This document shows, in pieces, positions 9,875 to 20,817 of a stretch of 64,000 bases of DNA. The number at the start of each line of letters is the position of its first letter. The stretch's first letter is position 1. The notes beneath the pieces are model-generated. The model searched no databases. It was given only the letters and a program-made list of their open reading frames with translations, and was not told where the DNA came from. Made by a program: the position numbers and the translations under genes. The stretch comes from Craspedostauros australis (taxonomy: Eukaryota; Bacillariophyta; Bacillariophyceae; Mastogloiales; Achnanthaceae): contig JAMXDE010000039.1 of assembly GCA_026770025.1 (NCBI GenBank), positions 434,001-498,000 on the forward strand, given 5' to 3'.

Positions 9875-10912
9875 AGCCGGCAGTCCACAAGGCCTACTCC
9901 GGTTCGTCTACAAACGTGGCCGAATTCCAACTATCTACATGGCCAAACACCAACTACAATATTGACTGGCGATACGACTGATATCTCTCACATTTCGGAA
10001 TTCAGGTGGTTCGACTTCGTTTGGTATATGAATCTCCAAGGAGCAAATATGAACACAAAACATCTTGGTCGCTACCTCGGCCCATCAAAGGCCGTGGGTG
10101 AGGCGATGTGCTCGTACATTCTCACATCTTCTGGCGCTGTTGTTTCTAAATCCTCTGTCATTCCTTTGTCCGATGTCGACCTCAACAGTGAAGCAGTGAA
10201 GCAACAACAATCCGACTTCATGTCCAACTTACAAAACAAATGGAAAGATCGAATGGCAGGCATCAAGCCAGGGGACGAGGGAGACGACGTCGACGACACA
10301 GCTGAAGACATTGCTTTTCTGGAACAGACTACATCATTGGAACCTTTGTTGGAGCCAGCTGATGCCGATGAAGATGCATACGATCGATACCTGTCTGCTC
10401 GAGTCAAGCTACCTGCGGGTGATGACATCCAATTTGGTACAGTAAAGCGCCGAAAACGCGATGCAAGCGGGAAGCTGATTGGTCACTCACATTCAAATCC
10501 ACTTCTTGACACGTCCATGTATGAGGTTGAATTTGTGGATGGACACAGCGAAGTGTTCAATGCGAATCAGATCGCGGAAAATATCTACGTGTGAACAGAT
10601 GACGACGGATACACAACACTCTTGATGGAGGACATCATCGACCATAAACGACTTCCTACCGCTGCAACCGCTGATGACAAGACGACCACGAAGACGACCA
10701 AGGGATGGAAGCTGTGTGTGTTGTGGAAAGACGGATCTGCATCATGGATTCATTTACGAGATGCCAAGGAGGCTGATCCTGTGAAGACAGCCAAGTACGC
10801 AACCAACAACCAGCTCACCAACGAGCCTGCCTTTCGATGGTGGGTTCCTTACACAATGAAGCGGCGTAACCGCATCCTGATGGCCAACCGCAAACGATAC
10901 TTCCGACGGAAC
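9875..10912 (+). pseudogene. Fragment F, part 1: Copia integrase C-terminus, decayed
   Basis: Open from 9875, reading through LTGDTTDISHISEF and LGRYLGPSKAVGEAM, typical of the region after the integrase core of diatom Copia elements. An in-frame TGA at 10592-10594 interrupts it; the frame then continues through KGWKLCVLWKDGSASWIHLR to the point (10912) where element E is inserted. The upstream Gag, protease and integrase core are missing and no 5' LTR was found, so this is a 5'-truncated relic. It continues at 16456. Confidence 0.75.
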
Positions 10913-11472
10913 TGCCTTATGCCGGCGTACGATTGAAGTTGTATTTTTTTCTACGATTGATTTTGTACTTGATACGATTGAGGTTGTTGTTGATGATGTA
11001 ATTCCAAAAATTATGATTACTTGAGCTATCTCTCTCTCTTCTGCTGTCTGCACCTCTTGGTCGATCGTATCTCAAGATGATTCGGTTTGCACCTCTTGGT
11101 CAATCGTATTCATGCATTTCGAGATTATTCGGTTTGCACCTCTTGGTCAATTTCTATTAGCCTTCTTGTTTTGAATGTAGGTCAATGGTTGGTTGAAGAG
11201 GTGTCTTCTCATATGCAAATATTTCTTTACGATTGAATCTTGACTCATCTGACTTCAGTTTGAGTCTTGACTAATACGACTTCAGTTCGAGTCTTGACTA
11301 ATCCGACTTCAGTTCGAATCTTGACTGATCCGACTGGATGGATTGTTAACACGACTCGTAGGTGAGACTAACAATGTGATTGCTTGGGTGACATTATTCA
11401 TGACTAGTATCTATTGTGCACAAGTCTAGGTCTTGTGTCACCAATAGTCTATCTAGCCAGCCGTCTAGGGCA
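10913..11472 (-). repeat. 3' LTR of element E (left copy)
   Basis: 560 bp. Holds direct repeats: three copies of ttgcacctcttggtcaat or close variants (11048-11150) and four of a unit built on gacttcagttcgagtcttga (about 11235-11335). These are candidate enhancer repeats. Confidence 0.94.
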
Positions 11473-11490
11473 CTCGCTTCCCGATGGTCA
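11473..11490 (-). promoter_or_regulatory. Polypurine tract of element E
   Basis: On the minus strand the purine-rich run gggaagcgag ends exactly at the 3' LTR. Confidence 0.6.
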
Positions 11491-14400
11491 CTACTCGAAG
11501 AATGGGATGATCCGACGCAGGTTGATGCGTTCAGTTACTATCCCTTTCTGTACTAGGAGTGTGCCATTCGTAAATACGTCCTTGACGGTGTATGGTCCTT
11601 CCCGTGGCTGTGCCATCTTTGGAAGGATGCCTGGCTTGGTCACTAGGACTTTGTCCCCAATTTTGTATTGGTGTGCAATCCTTTGAGAGTTTTCTCTTTG
11701 ATTGGATCGATTGATAACATCCTGTTTGCGTTTTGCGATGTGAGCCCAGTCGACTTTGAATCGGACTGGTAGGAGCATGTCTCGTCCAAACACCAATTGT
11801 CCAGGGGTTGCTTGGAGTGTGGTGTGGTACGTGGTCCTTACTGCATAGGCAACTGCCGTCAGGAAGGGTTCCCAAGGGTCTGGGCCCTCATGTTCCATCG
11901 CATCTAGTTTGAACGTGCGGAACGCATCGCCCAATACTTGATGGATTCGCTCTACGATGGCATTCCCTTGTGGGTTGTAGCTACTTGTGGTTTTCTTCTT
12001 TATTCCGAAGTTATCGCACATCGTAGAAAACAGGAGTTTGAACTCGCTTCCATTATCGAACCCGCATTGGCTGGGTCGTGGATATCGTGCGAGCCAGTGG
12101 CTATCAAAGGCCTTCTGGGTTTCATCACTGTTTGGTTGGCCAATTGCGGCTATTTCGAACCATCCAGTTGCTGGATCGATCATGGTCATTGCTCTCATCT
12201 CATGTTTCTTCTTGGATGGAGTGATGATCGTGTATGGTCCAATGAGGTCGACGTTGACCCGTTCCCATGGGGTGACTTCAGCTTGTTTTGCTGGTAAGTG
12301 ACCATACTTCTTTCGGTTCTTTTTAGAGAGTTGGCATTGCTTACAAGATTTGCAGCGGTCAGCGATGTCTGCTTTTAATCCTGGCCAGTAGAACAGTTGT
12401 CTAATGGTTGCCTCCATCCGGGTTTGCCCGGGGTGTACTAAGTAATAGTGGTACCAATTGGCTATTTTTGCGCGCAATTCTGTTGGTACGAATATTCTGT
12501 CCTTGTAATGTACAAGTTGGACTCCTTCGACCTCTTTGGTCTGGTATTTTTCATCCGGACTATTTTTTATTGTTCGTTGCAACGATTTGTCCTTTTTCTG
12601 GTACTTCTCGACCAGTGCTGGTTTCATCGGGAATTCCTCATTTTTGGTTTCCCGTGTTGACATGTACGAAAGTGGGACACTCTCGTCTTCGTTTGTGTTG
12701 AATACATCGTCGTCACGATGTTCCATTGGGAGTCTTGATAGTGCATCGGCTACTACATTGTTTTCTCCCTTCACGTGGACTACGTTTGGCCCATATTCTT
12801 CCAGCAGGATTCGCCACCTCTGGAGTCTGTTCGAGGATAGCGGTTTGTACAACAGATTGAGATGATCTGTGTGTATTGTTATTTGCTGACCAAGGAGAAT
12901 GTTATTGAATGCTTTCAGTGTTTCGACTATGCTGAGAAGCTCCTTCTCTCCTGTGGTATACCGCGTTTGAGCGGCATTAAGTTTACGAGTATAGAATGCC
13001 AGTGGCCTTCCTTCCTGTGCTATCACGCCACCAAGTTGGTAGTCGCTCGCATCGGCGTGCACATGGAACTCTTTGTTAAAATCTGGGTATGCTAGCGCTG
13101 CCTCTCGCATTACCATTTGTTTGGCTTCATCGAAGGCTTTCTGTTGGGTCTTGCCCCAGTGCCATTTCATGTTCTTGGCGGCGAGGGAGGTAAGCGGGGC
13201 CAACACATGGCTCCTGCGCTTCCACATGTCGCGGTAGTAGTTGACCATGCCTAAGAAACGTCTCAGCTGTCGTTTTGTCGACGGCGGCAGCACTCGCTGT
13301 ATCGCTTCCACTTTCTTTGGCTGAGGCTCGAGGCCGCGTTGCGTCAGTTTGTAACCCAAGTAGTCCAGCTCCTTCATCATGAAGAATGACTTGCGCAGGT
13401 TCACAACGAACCCAGCATCTTGGAGACGCGCGAGTACAGCATGACATTTTGTCAGATGATCGTCGTCACTGTCATTTGTATCCGACAGGACGAGTATGTC
13501 ATCGAGGTAGACCAGTACGAATTCTAGGTCTCCAAGCAGCTCATTCATGATGCGCTGGAATATGTCAGGGGCTGTGGATATACCCATTGGCAGCTTTTTA
13601 TATCTGTATTTTCCCCACGGTAATACCGTGGTGCACAAATTCTGGCTGGGGGTATCTAATGGAATGTGGTAGTACCCCATTGACAGGTCGAATGCTGTTG
13701 CGTACTTGAACTGTTCCAGCTTCTGGAGCATGTCCTGTATTTTTGGCAACGGATACGGTCGCCGTTTCAGGTGCTTATTGAGCTCCCGAAAATCAGTTAG
13801 TACTCGGACATCTCCAGTCTTCTTTGGCTGGATGAAGCTGGGTGCAGCCCAGTCACTATTGGAGAACTTCTCCCACACTCCGATCGTCTCAAATCGTTTG
13901 CTCTCCTTCTTTGTTACCCGCTCATAGGCTTTGGGCACCGGAAAGGCTTTGCCATGGAATGGCTTTGCATTTGATTTGAGCTCCAGATGTACTGGACTGA
14001 TCTTCAACGTACCCAGGCCTCCTTTGAAGGTCTTTGGTGTATGTTGGAGTGTTGCAAGCAGCTTTTGTTGTTGCGCTTCGCTGAGATGGCTCAGCTTGGA
14101 CACGTATTTATCCAGCTCTATCTCGCTGTAGTCAGCATCCATGATTCGCTTCTGCCTATCTTCTGCTTTGTTGAGCAGGGTAGACTGCATCGCTATCTGG
14201 TATGCGATGTTGAGTGCTTCCTTGTCTGTCAGCACTCCACGATTCTTCATTGGGATTGTGCTATTATCCCATGTCATTGTGTTATCTGAGAATGACAAGT
14301 CTATTCCGAGCTCATGCATCAAATCTGTACCCACGATCATATCGTATTGGGCATTCTCAGCTTGCGTTGTTTCATCAACGTGCATGGTCCAACGGATTGA

Positions 14401-15846
14401 CTTATGTAGGTGGAATTCGGGCAGCACTAGATTGATCGTGGCCAGGCTGGACGTATAGAAGTTGCCGCCCATTGTTTTCCACTTCATGAGTCCACTTTTG
14501 TGTCTCAGTGTGCGAGGAGCATACTTTCTCAGTATCAGGCAGCTTGATGTGCCAGAGTCTAGCAGGACACGCATTCGTACCAATTCGCCTTTGCTATCAA
14601 CCGTTTCACCAATAATTTCGGTGGACATATGGTTATGCTTACTGCGCTTGGCCTTTCGACTAGCCAGACTATAGCAAATTGCTGCACATTTGTGTGTAGG
14701 CGTTGAGTATTCTGTAGATGCGCTGCTACTAGAGCGGTTATCATTATTGTCCTGGTTCAATTGACGCAGGTAGTTGGCATTTTCATCAACTACATCGGCA
14801 ATGCGACGCTTCTTCTTCAGATTCCTCTTGCTTGGTAAGGATCGGACGAGTTGATGAAAGACCTCTTGGGTCAAGACCACATTGAGGTTCTCATCACTCT
14901 TATTGGAAGCCTTTTTGTCTTCGGACGGGACGCGCCAACCGCTTGGGCGGAGGCTTGCGTTCTTCGGATCATTCCAGCACTCACTGGTTTCGTGTCCGAT
15001 TCTGCCGCATCTCCCACATTTGGGAATGGATTTGCCGTGACTGAATTTTTGGCGTTTATTGTCGTTATTCAGGCGTTTACCGCGCCTTCCACGACTACGT
15101 TCGTCGCTAGCATTACGCTTGCCTTTCTTGGCACCATTGCCCTTTTGGGTGGGGCGATAGCTGTTTGCCACATCAAGGAGGCGACGATAGAGCTCCTCGA
15201 AAGAGTGCTCATACACCTGATACCCACTTTGGAGTAGGGCACGGCTGTATTGTTCTGGACTTGCTCGGTCCAAGATCTCGACCAGCTCAAAGTCTGGGAA
15301 TGCCGTTGGTGTAATATTAGCTCCTGGCTTGGGCATGAATGGAAGGTACTGATTTAGTTCCAATAGCCGAGCACGGAAGCTTGCTAGTTCACCATGCTTG
15401 AATGAAGCATGTTGGCGCATGTAATTGCGCTGGCGTCGCCAAGCACTCGTTGGGTGTCCAAAGAATGGAGCACCCACAGCATTCAGTCCCTCCTGGAGCT
15501 TGCTGCTGGCTGATGAGGTGGTATTGCCACTGACTGCTTGCACTGCTGTCGCAAATCGATTCTGCGCATCCCCCATCAACAAGTTGTTGAGGTGGATCAT
15601 CTTCTGTGCTGCAGTGGTCATTCTCTTTGCTGCCATGAGAGTATCGAACTCACGGCGGAACCTCAGCCATTCTTCTGCGCTCCCATCGTTGAACTTGAGG
15701 ACTGATGTCTCCACTGTGTCGATATTGCCCTGATCTGATGGATCTTCGTAGACATCCATTTTGAGGTACATGCTTCGAGGGTACTTCTTCTCCTTTGGGC
15801 TCTCCCAATAGAGGACAGGCTCCTGTCCTGGCTTGACTTCGCTCAT
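11491..15846 (-). CDS. gag-pol: Gag-Pol polyprotein of Ty3/Gypsy element E (1451 aa)
   Basis: Start chosen at ATG 15846 (MSEVKPGQEP). The frame is open 14 codons further upstream but only from a GTG beside the LTR. Domains: Gag with a single CCHC knuckle (CGRCGRIGHETSEC, about residue 276); aspartic protease DSGTS at about 430; reverse transcriptase with YLDD at about 778; RNase H with HADASD at about 930; integrase with an H-H-C-C zinc-binding segment (about 1110-1155), core D in VDLIGPY, D in FDNGSEF and E in GNAIVERI; and a C-terminal GPY motif (REGPYTV). RT and RNase H precede integrase, which defines Gypsy. No chromodomain is visible. The stop is only 18 bp from the 3' LTR. No frameshift or stop; probably active. 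Confidence 0.95.
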   Translation of the reverse strand: MSEVKPGQEPVLYWESPKEKKYPRSMYLKMDVYEDPSDQGNIDTVETSVLKFNDGSAEEWLRFRREFDTLMAAKRMTTAAQKMIHLNNLLMGDAQNRFATAVQAVSGNTTSSASSKLQEGLNAVGAPFFGHPTSAWRRQRNYMRQHASFKHGELASFRARLLELNQYLPFMPKPGANITPTAFPDFELVEILDRASPEQYSRALLQSGYQVYEHSFEELYRRLLDVANSYRPTQKGNGAKKGKRNASDERSRGRRGKRLNNDNKRQKFSHGKSIPKCGRCGRIGHETSECWNDPKNASLRPSGWRVPSEDKKASNKSDENLNVVLTQEVFHQLVRSLPSKRNLKKKRRIADVVDENANYLRQLNQDNNDNRSSSSASTEYSTPTHKCAAICYSLASRKAKRSKHNHMSTEIIGETVDSKGELVRMRVLLDSGTSSCLILRKYAPRTLRHKSGLMKWKTMGGNFYTSSLATINLVLPEFHLHKSIRWTMHVDETTQAENAQYDMIVGTDLMHELGIDLSFSDNTMTWDNSTIPMKNRGVLTDKEALNIAYQIAMQSTLLNKAEDRQKRIMDADYSEIELDKYVSKLSHLSEAQQQKLLATLQHTPKTFKGGLGTLKISPVHLELKSNAKPFHGKAFPVPKAYERVTKKESKRFETIGVWEKFSNSDWAAPSFIQPKKTGDVRVLTDFRELNKHLKRRPYPLPKIQDMLQKLEQFKYATAFDLSMGYYHIPLDTPSQNLCTTVLPWGKYRYKKLPMGISTAPDIFQRIMNELLGDLEFVLVYLDDILVLSDTNDSDDDHLTKCHAVLARLQDAGFVVNLRKSFFMMKELDYLGYKLTQRGLEPQPKKVEAIQRVLPPSTKRQLRRFLGMVNYYRDMWKRRSHVLAPLTSLAAKNMKWHWGKTQQKAFDEAKQMVMREAALAYPDFNKEFHVHADASDYQLGGVIAQEGRPLAFYTRKLNAAQTRYTTGEKELLSIVETLKAFNNILLGQQITIHTDHLNLLYKPLSSNRLQRWRILLEEYGPNVVHVKGENNVVADALSRLPMEHRDDDVFNTNEDESVPLSYMSTRETKNEEFPMKPALVEKYQKKDKSLQRTIKNSPDEKYQTKEVEGVQLVHYKDRIFVPTELRAKIANWYHYYLVHPGQTRMEATIRQLFYWPGLKADIADRCKSCKQCQLSKKNRKKYGHLPAKQAEVTPWERVNVDLIGPYTIITPSKKKHEMRAMTMIDPATGWFEIAAIGQPNSDETQKAFDSHWLARYPRPSQCGFDNGSEFKLLFSTMCDNFGIKKKTTSSYNPQGNAIVERIHQVLGDAFRTFKLDAMEHEGPDPWEPFLTAVAYAVRTTYHTTLQATPGQLVFGRDMLLPVRFKVDWAHIAKRKQDVINRSNQRENSQRIAHQYKIGDKVLVTKPGILPKMAQPREGPYTVKDVFTNGTLLVQKGIVTERINLRRIIPFFE

Positions 15847-15877
15847 CTTGCTTGGACTTGGATGCTCAACCGCAAGG

Positions 15878-15889
15878 AGTGATATCACT
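15878..15889 (-). promoter_or_regulatory. 12-bp palindrome one base inside the 5' LTR of element E
   Basis: AGTGATATCACT, a perfect palindrome, lies where the primer-binding site is expected. Elements C and D have different 12-bp palindromes in the same position. No tRNA match was recognised. Confidence 0.5.
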
Positions 15890-15890
15890 G

Positions 15891-16450
15891 TGCCTTATGC
15901 CGGCGTACGATTGAAGTTGTATTTTTTTCTACGATTGATTTTGTACTTGATACGATTGAGGTTGTTGTTGATGATGTAATTCCAAAAATTATGATTACTT
16001 GAGCTATCTCTCTCTCTTCTGCTGTCTGCACCTCTTGTTCGATCGTATCTCAAGATGATTCGGTTTGCACCTCTTGGTCAATCGTATTCATGCATTTCGA
16101 GATTATTCGGTTTGCACCTCTTGGTCAATTTCTATTAGCCTTCTTGTTTTGAATGTAGGTCAATGGTTGGTTGAAGAGGTGTCTTCTCATATGCAAATAT
16201 TTCTTTACGATTGAATCTTGACTCATCTGACTTCAGTTTGAGTCTTGACTAATACGACTTCAGTTCGAGTCTTGACTAATCCGACTTCAGTTCGAATCTT
16301 GACTGATCCGACTGGATGGATTGTTAACACGACTCGTAGGTGAGACTAACAATGTGATTGCTTGGGTGACATTATTCATGACTAGTATCTATTGTGCACA
16401 AGTCTAGGTCTTGTGTCACCAATAGTCTATCTAGCCAGCCGTCTAGGGCA
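15891..16450 (-). repeat. 5' LTR of element E (right copy)
   Basis: 560 bp, matching 10913-11472 with one difference seen. Followed by the duplicated target ggaac. Confidence 0.94.
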
Positions 16451-17757
16451 GGAACGAGAAATATGGTCTCGAATTGCCAAAGAGCGTCCAATGAGCTCTT
16501 GCGATCGACGAGGAGACAGGAACCGACTTCTGGCGCAAAGCGTTAGAGAAAGAGATGAAGAACGTTCGACCAGCATTCGACATCAAGACAGAAGACACGA
16601 AGCCACCAGTTGGATACACCTACATTGCATGTCACATGATCTTCGATATCAAAGTCGACCTCACACGAAAGGCGCGACTTGTGGCAGGCGGTCACATGAC
16701 TGAAGCACCATCCAGCATAACATATGCCAGTGTGGTGACACGCGAAAGCGTGCGAATTGCATTCCTCTTGGCAGCGCTCAACGACCTGGATGTGCTTGCG
16801 GCAGATGTGATGAGCGCATATCTCAACGCACCATGCCGCGAACGTGTCTACACAACATGTGGACCTGAGTTCGGGGCAGATGCAGGAAAGGTAGCAGTCA
16901 TTTGCCGCGCACTCTACGGACTCAAATCAAGCGGCGCTGCCTGGAGGGCGCACCTTGCAGAGACACTGCAGAACTCACTCGGATTCACCTCGTGTCGTGC
17001 CGACAGCGATGTTTGGATGAAGCCAGCAGTGACGAGCGATGGGTCTGAATACTACGAGTACATCCTCGTGTACACTGATGACATTCTGGCGATCTCCAAA
17101 GATCCCAGCGCGATACTCTCACACATTGGTTCTTACTTCTTTCTCAAACCCGCCTCGATCGGTCCACCAACAACATACCTCGGCTCTACAATCGCTCCGT
17201 TCCATCTCACAGCAGAACCGGAGCGGCCAAAGTGGAGCATGGGATCCCAGCGATACGTCCGAGAGGTCACGAAGATGGCACAGAAATGGCTTGAGGCCCG
17301 TGGCGGTAAATTCCGTACCAGCGCGAAAAGCGTGATACCAAACGGTTACCGTCCAGAGCTTGACGCCACCGCCCTTTGTGATCCAGAGGAAATGAACTCC
17401 TATCAACAGCTGATTGGGATCCTGAGGTGGATCGTCGAGTTGGGGCGGATCGACATATGCTGCGAGACGAGCATGATGTCTTCATACTGTGCTGCCCCCC
17501 GAACAGGACATTTGCGTGTACTCTTTCATATGTTTGCCTATCTCAACTCACATGACCGATCACGTTTGGTGTTCGATGATGCATACGTCAAGAAGAACAC
17601 CATTCCAACACCAGATTGGGCATCATTCTACCCCGACGCACGCGAAATGATACCACATGATATGCCAAAACCAAGAGGCAAAGAAGTGCAGATGACGTGT
17701 TTTGTTGATGCAGATCATGCAGGAGATCAATTTACACGACGATCTCGAACAGGTGTT
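16451..17757 (+). pseudogene. Fragment F, part 2: Copia reverse transcriptase region
   Basis: Continues part 1 in phase from codon 16456 (EKYGLELPKSVQ). An in-frame TGA at 16492-16494 replaces what should be a sense codon; the frame then stays open through FWRKALEKEM, ARLVAGGHMTEAP, the catalytic LVYTDDILAIS (YTDD in place of YVDD) and up to TRRSRTGV, the start of RNase H. At 17757 a 685-bp element interrupts it. Apart from the single stop, this stretch of 434 codons is well preserved, so decay is mild. Confidence 0.85.
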
Positions 17758-18442
17758 AGTTAGGATTCGGGCGTAGACGGCGCGAATCGGTGGAGGATGC
17801 CTCTTGGATCTGCCAGCTTCGGGATAGCCGTGTGATGCAGTTCAAGAGAGGTGTACTGATTGAAGAGTTGTTACTGTAACGATGAGTAGAAGAGTGCTTT
17901 GTAGCTAATCCTTGTCTGTTTATTATGAGTTAGCTTGTAGTGTTAGTAGGGTGAAGAAACGATGCCACACAACTTGGCGAGACCCTGCACTGATGTACTT
18001 GGTTCAGTGCTTGAGGGTAGATGATCATAACAGTGCCTTGCTCTCCATACATGTAGATACACTGCAGTGTAGATCATGACGCATGTTAGTGACAGTCATG
18101 AAGCAGTGGCTGTGGCTGGAGCTGACCCTTGGATTCCATTGCTCGAGTTGAAGCAAGTTGGATACACCCGTCAAAACTACAGCAGTTGTGCAGTCGTCGT
18201 CAGCATGGAGGGAATCGAGGTATGTTGTAGTAAAAGGATCTGAGGAGCATATAGTTCCCAAGGTGGGGTGTGAGTCAGGTCGGTCATGTTTGAGTCATGA
18301 TGGATTCGTGAATGGAGGAGAGGAAGGAGGAGAAAAGATTTGGTGGTCAATCAAGTCGGAAGATTTCGCGCCAAAACAAGAATTTCTCCCATCGGGTTGA
18401 TACTGTGTCCGGTAATAGTCTGTCCCTCATTGAATCTCAACT
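17758..18442. mobile_element. 685-bp non-coding insertion (MITE-like or non-canonical solo LTR)
   Basis: Inserted in the Copia frame of fragment F between 5-bp duplications gtgtt (17753-17757 and 18443-18447). Removing it with one duplication restores the frame exactly (TRRSRTGV then LLFLNSS). Its ends are short imperfect inverted repeats: AGTTAGGATTC at the left and the complement of AGTTGAGATTC at the right. No transposase frame is present. Either a non-autonomous DNA transposon with 5-bp target duplication or a solo LTR lacking TG...CA ends; I cannot decide. Confidence 0.75.
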
Positions 18443-18840
18443 GTGTTTTACTTTTCTTGAATTCCTCATCTATCTTATGGTACAGCAAGAAGCAGAACGG
18501 CATTGAGACATCAACATTTGGTTCAGAATTCACCGCACTCAAGGTAGCCATGGAGATTGTGATTGGCATGAGATACAAACTACGAATGATGGGTGTACCT
18601 TTAGACGGACCGGCTGATATTCGAGTTGATAATCAGAGTGTCGTCTACAACACATCCGCACCCGAATCACAATTGAGAAAGAAAGCCAGCGCAATTGCAT
18701 ACCACTTCGTTCGTGAGAACGTGGCGGCAGGAGTAGCCGTCATCCAATATGAACCATTGGAGACCAACCTGGCTGACATGTTGACCAAGCCACAATCAGG
18801 ACCGCGGAGACGAGAGCAATCACAACACATTCTATTTTGA
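18443..18840 (+). pseudogene. Fragment F, part 3: Copia RNase H C-terminus
   Basis: Resumes at codon 18448 and encodes LWYSKKQNG, STFGSEFTALK and VDNQSVVYN, the RNase H segment of Copia polyproteins, then ends at TGA 18838-18840. With parts 1 and 2 this makes a continuous C-terminal Pol broken only by two TGA codons and two insertions. No 3' LTR could be delimited downstream. Confidence 0.85.
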
Positions 18841-19111
18841 GTTTGTGAGACTGCGCGACAGTACCCATCGGATGGTCGGCTGGGGAGTAACTCTCTAGTG
18901 GATGGGATGAGCGCCCTGTGGTGTCCAATCGATGAGGACATGCAGCAGGTACATACCGTACGATGAAGAGCACCGAAGAGATGAGACAATCTGACGAGCA
19001 GCAGAGCCACCGCATATCGAGGGGACCAAACAGAAGCAGACGTAAATACCTGTTATTTGAGCGTTAGACTGGGCACTTGCAGCTGAATCATATGCAGCAG
19101 AATAGAGACCA
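18841..19111. other. Flank between fragment F and element B
   Basis: No gene or repeat seen. The last five bases (gacca, 19107-19111) are the left target-site copy of element B. The continuation of this flank lies at 41126. Confidence 0.6.
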
Positions 19112-19742
19112 TGTTAGAACGTAATCGTAGATGGGTTTGAAGGATACCGCACCGAGAACGTAGAGTGATCAAGTCGTTGTTGTTGGTGAGGAGAGTGTTT
19201 GTTTACTGTATTATTCGTATGGTAGTTGGAATGCTGTCGAGCTCACAAGATTGTCTTCTTGGAACTGTGAGCATGATAGAGGCATGACATGATCTCATGC
19301 AATTGCAGATGAAAATAACACGGAGACAACACGACAAATGTGCGTGTTACTGCGTGAAGATGAGGTGCAAAAGTCAATGAACAAAACACCGCGATAGCCC
19401 GTGTTGTAAATTACGTCTTCTCACGATGTTGCTAGTAGTACAATCACACGATTGATCGTATTCACTTGAGAAGGTCAGGGCAAGATTCGCACGTGTCACA
19501 CCCAAGATCCAAGTCTGTCCTGATTGGGCAGATTGGCTCATCTTGGCAAGAAATCAATTTCCACGACATTTTTGGATCTGTGATTGAGGGAAAACGATTC
19601 TTGCGACGCGAAATGCGACACAAATCTGACACAACGGATTTTCGACCAAAATTTCCGTTCGGAACGGAAAAGGTAAGAAAAGTGAAGATTTCTGATTGGT
19701 CGACGGGTGTCGCTATTGTTAGAGATTTAGCGTGCGCTAATA
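19112..19742 (-). repeat. 3' LTR of element B
   Basis: 631 bp. Contains the inverted repeat TTTCCGTTCCGAACGGAAA (19660-19680 region) and a terminal TAGCG-CA-CGCTA hairpin, both shared with the LTRs of element A. Confidence 0.94.
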
Positions 19743-19766
19743 CTCCCCAAAGCGTGTCCCGGACAT

Positions 19767-20811
19767 TCAGGTCTTGTAGGTCGGGGAAGAGGACTCGGTG
19801 TGCCCTTTCCAGAAGAGGATGGGCTTCACGAGGGGCCAGAAGACAGCCCATGGAAGGAACTTCGTCATCACGTCGGCGACGTTCTGCGTGCCGGGGATCT
19901 TGATGAAGTAGAGGATGCCAGCGGCGACAGCGGACCGGACGCGATGGTAGGCCAGTGCGTTGTGGCGCTTGGAGAGCATGCTCTTGGGGACCGTGGAGGA
20001 GGTGATGACGGACTGGTTGTCGCCCAGCATCCAGCTGGGGCCGTCGATCGGAATGCCCATTTCACGAAGGGCAAGACGGAGGGAGATGATCTGCTCCGTA
20101 GCTTGACGGGCAGCGACGAACTCGGACCCGTAGGTGGCGGTCTCAACCGTGCCTTGACGCTTGGAGAACCATTCGATGGGGGTCTGGTTGACCAGATGGA
20201 GTGCACCGGTGGCCGATCTGCCAGTGACTTGGCAGTGGAGAAGGTTGGCGTCGACGAACGTGGTGGTTCGGACGGGCTTGCCTTTCGGCTCGGGGATGTC
20301 GTCTGGAATCTCCTCAGAGGTCTTCCCGTAGACGGAGTAGATCCAGTCATGGTTGGGATCCTCGTAGTGAAGATCGAAGCGGGGGACGCAGGTGCGGAAG
20401 CGGATGGCAGCATCAGGATGCTTGCGAAGATATCCGTAGATGCGCTTTGCGCGATCCAGATGACCTTGGCGAGGAGCTGAGCGGAAGCGTGCCAGCGTCA
20501 TGACGGCGACAGAGATGTCAAACCGTCCGAGGGAGATACACCACTGGAGTGCACCGATGAGCGACATGAACTTGCGTTTGTCGGTTTCGCTGAGTTCGGA
20601 AGAGGTGTCGAGCTCCGGACTGTCGGCCTTGTCGAGAGGGCAGCTGATCTTGCGGGGAAGCTCGCCGAACATGCGTTCGTAGTTCTCCATCATCCGCTTG
20701 ATGTAGGATTGCGGGGAGAGCTTGAGAGTGCCGTCGGGATCACGGCCGAAGTCAGCACCGAGATGGTACTTGATAGGACCAACTCCCTTGAGCTGGTACC
20801 CGTACTTCGAA
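19767..20811 (-). CDS. gag-pol: Element B polyprotein, C-terminal part (RT end and RNase H)
   Basis: Continues in phase from 35637 across element C. It begins with SKYGYQLKGVGPIKYHLG, directly after the YVDD region of reverse transcriptase, and runs through the connection domain and RNase H (TYGSEFVAARQ, LGDNQSVITS) to the stop at 19767. It is nearly identical to the C-terminus of element A. With the upstream part the product is 1860 aa. On its own this segment has no start codon except an internal Met, so it is not an independent gene. Confidence 0.9.
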
Positions 20812-20817
20812 GAGAGG

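Larger units (their letters stand above)
10913..16450 (-). mobile_element. Element E: complete Ty3/Gypsy LTR retrotransposon
   Basis: A 5538-bp element on the minus strand with 560-bp LTRs (10913-11472 and 15891-16450), ends TG...CA, and a perfect 5-bp duplication ggaac (10908-10912 and 16451-16455). One LTR difference seen (tggtcg versus tgttcg). It sits inside the reading frame of fragment F; removing it with one ggaac copy rejoins that frame. It has one open polyprotein with the Gypsy domain order. Confidence 0.96.

Noticed and set aside
19466-19903. 145-aa plus-strand frame at the left end of B, repeated at 40849 and in reverse at 25517 and 32085.
   Set aside because: It lies within the A/B LTR and is explained by LTR repetition; no evidence of a protein.
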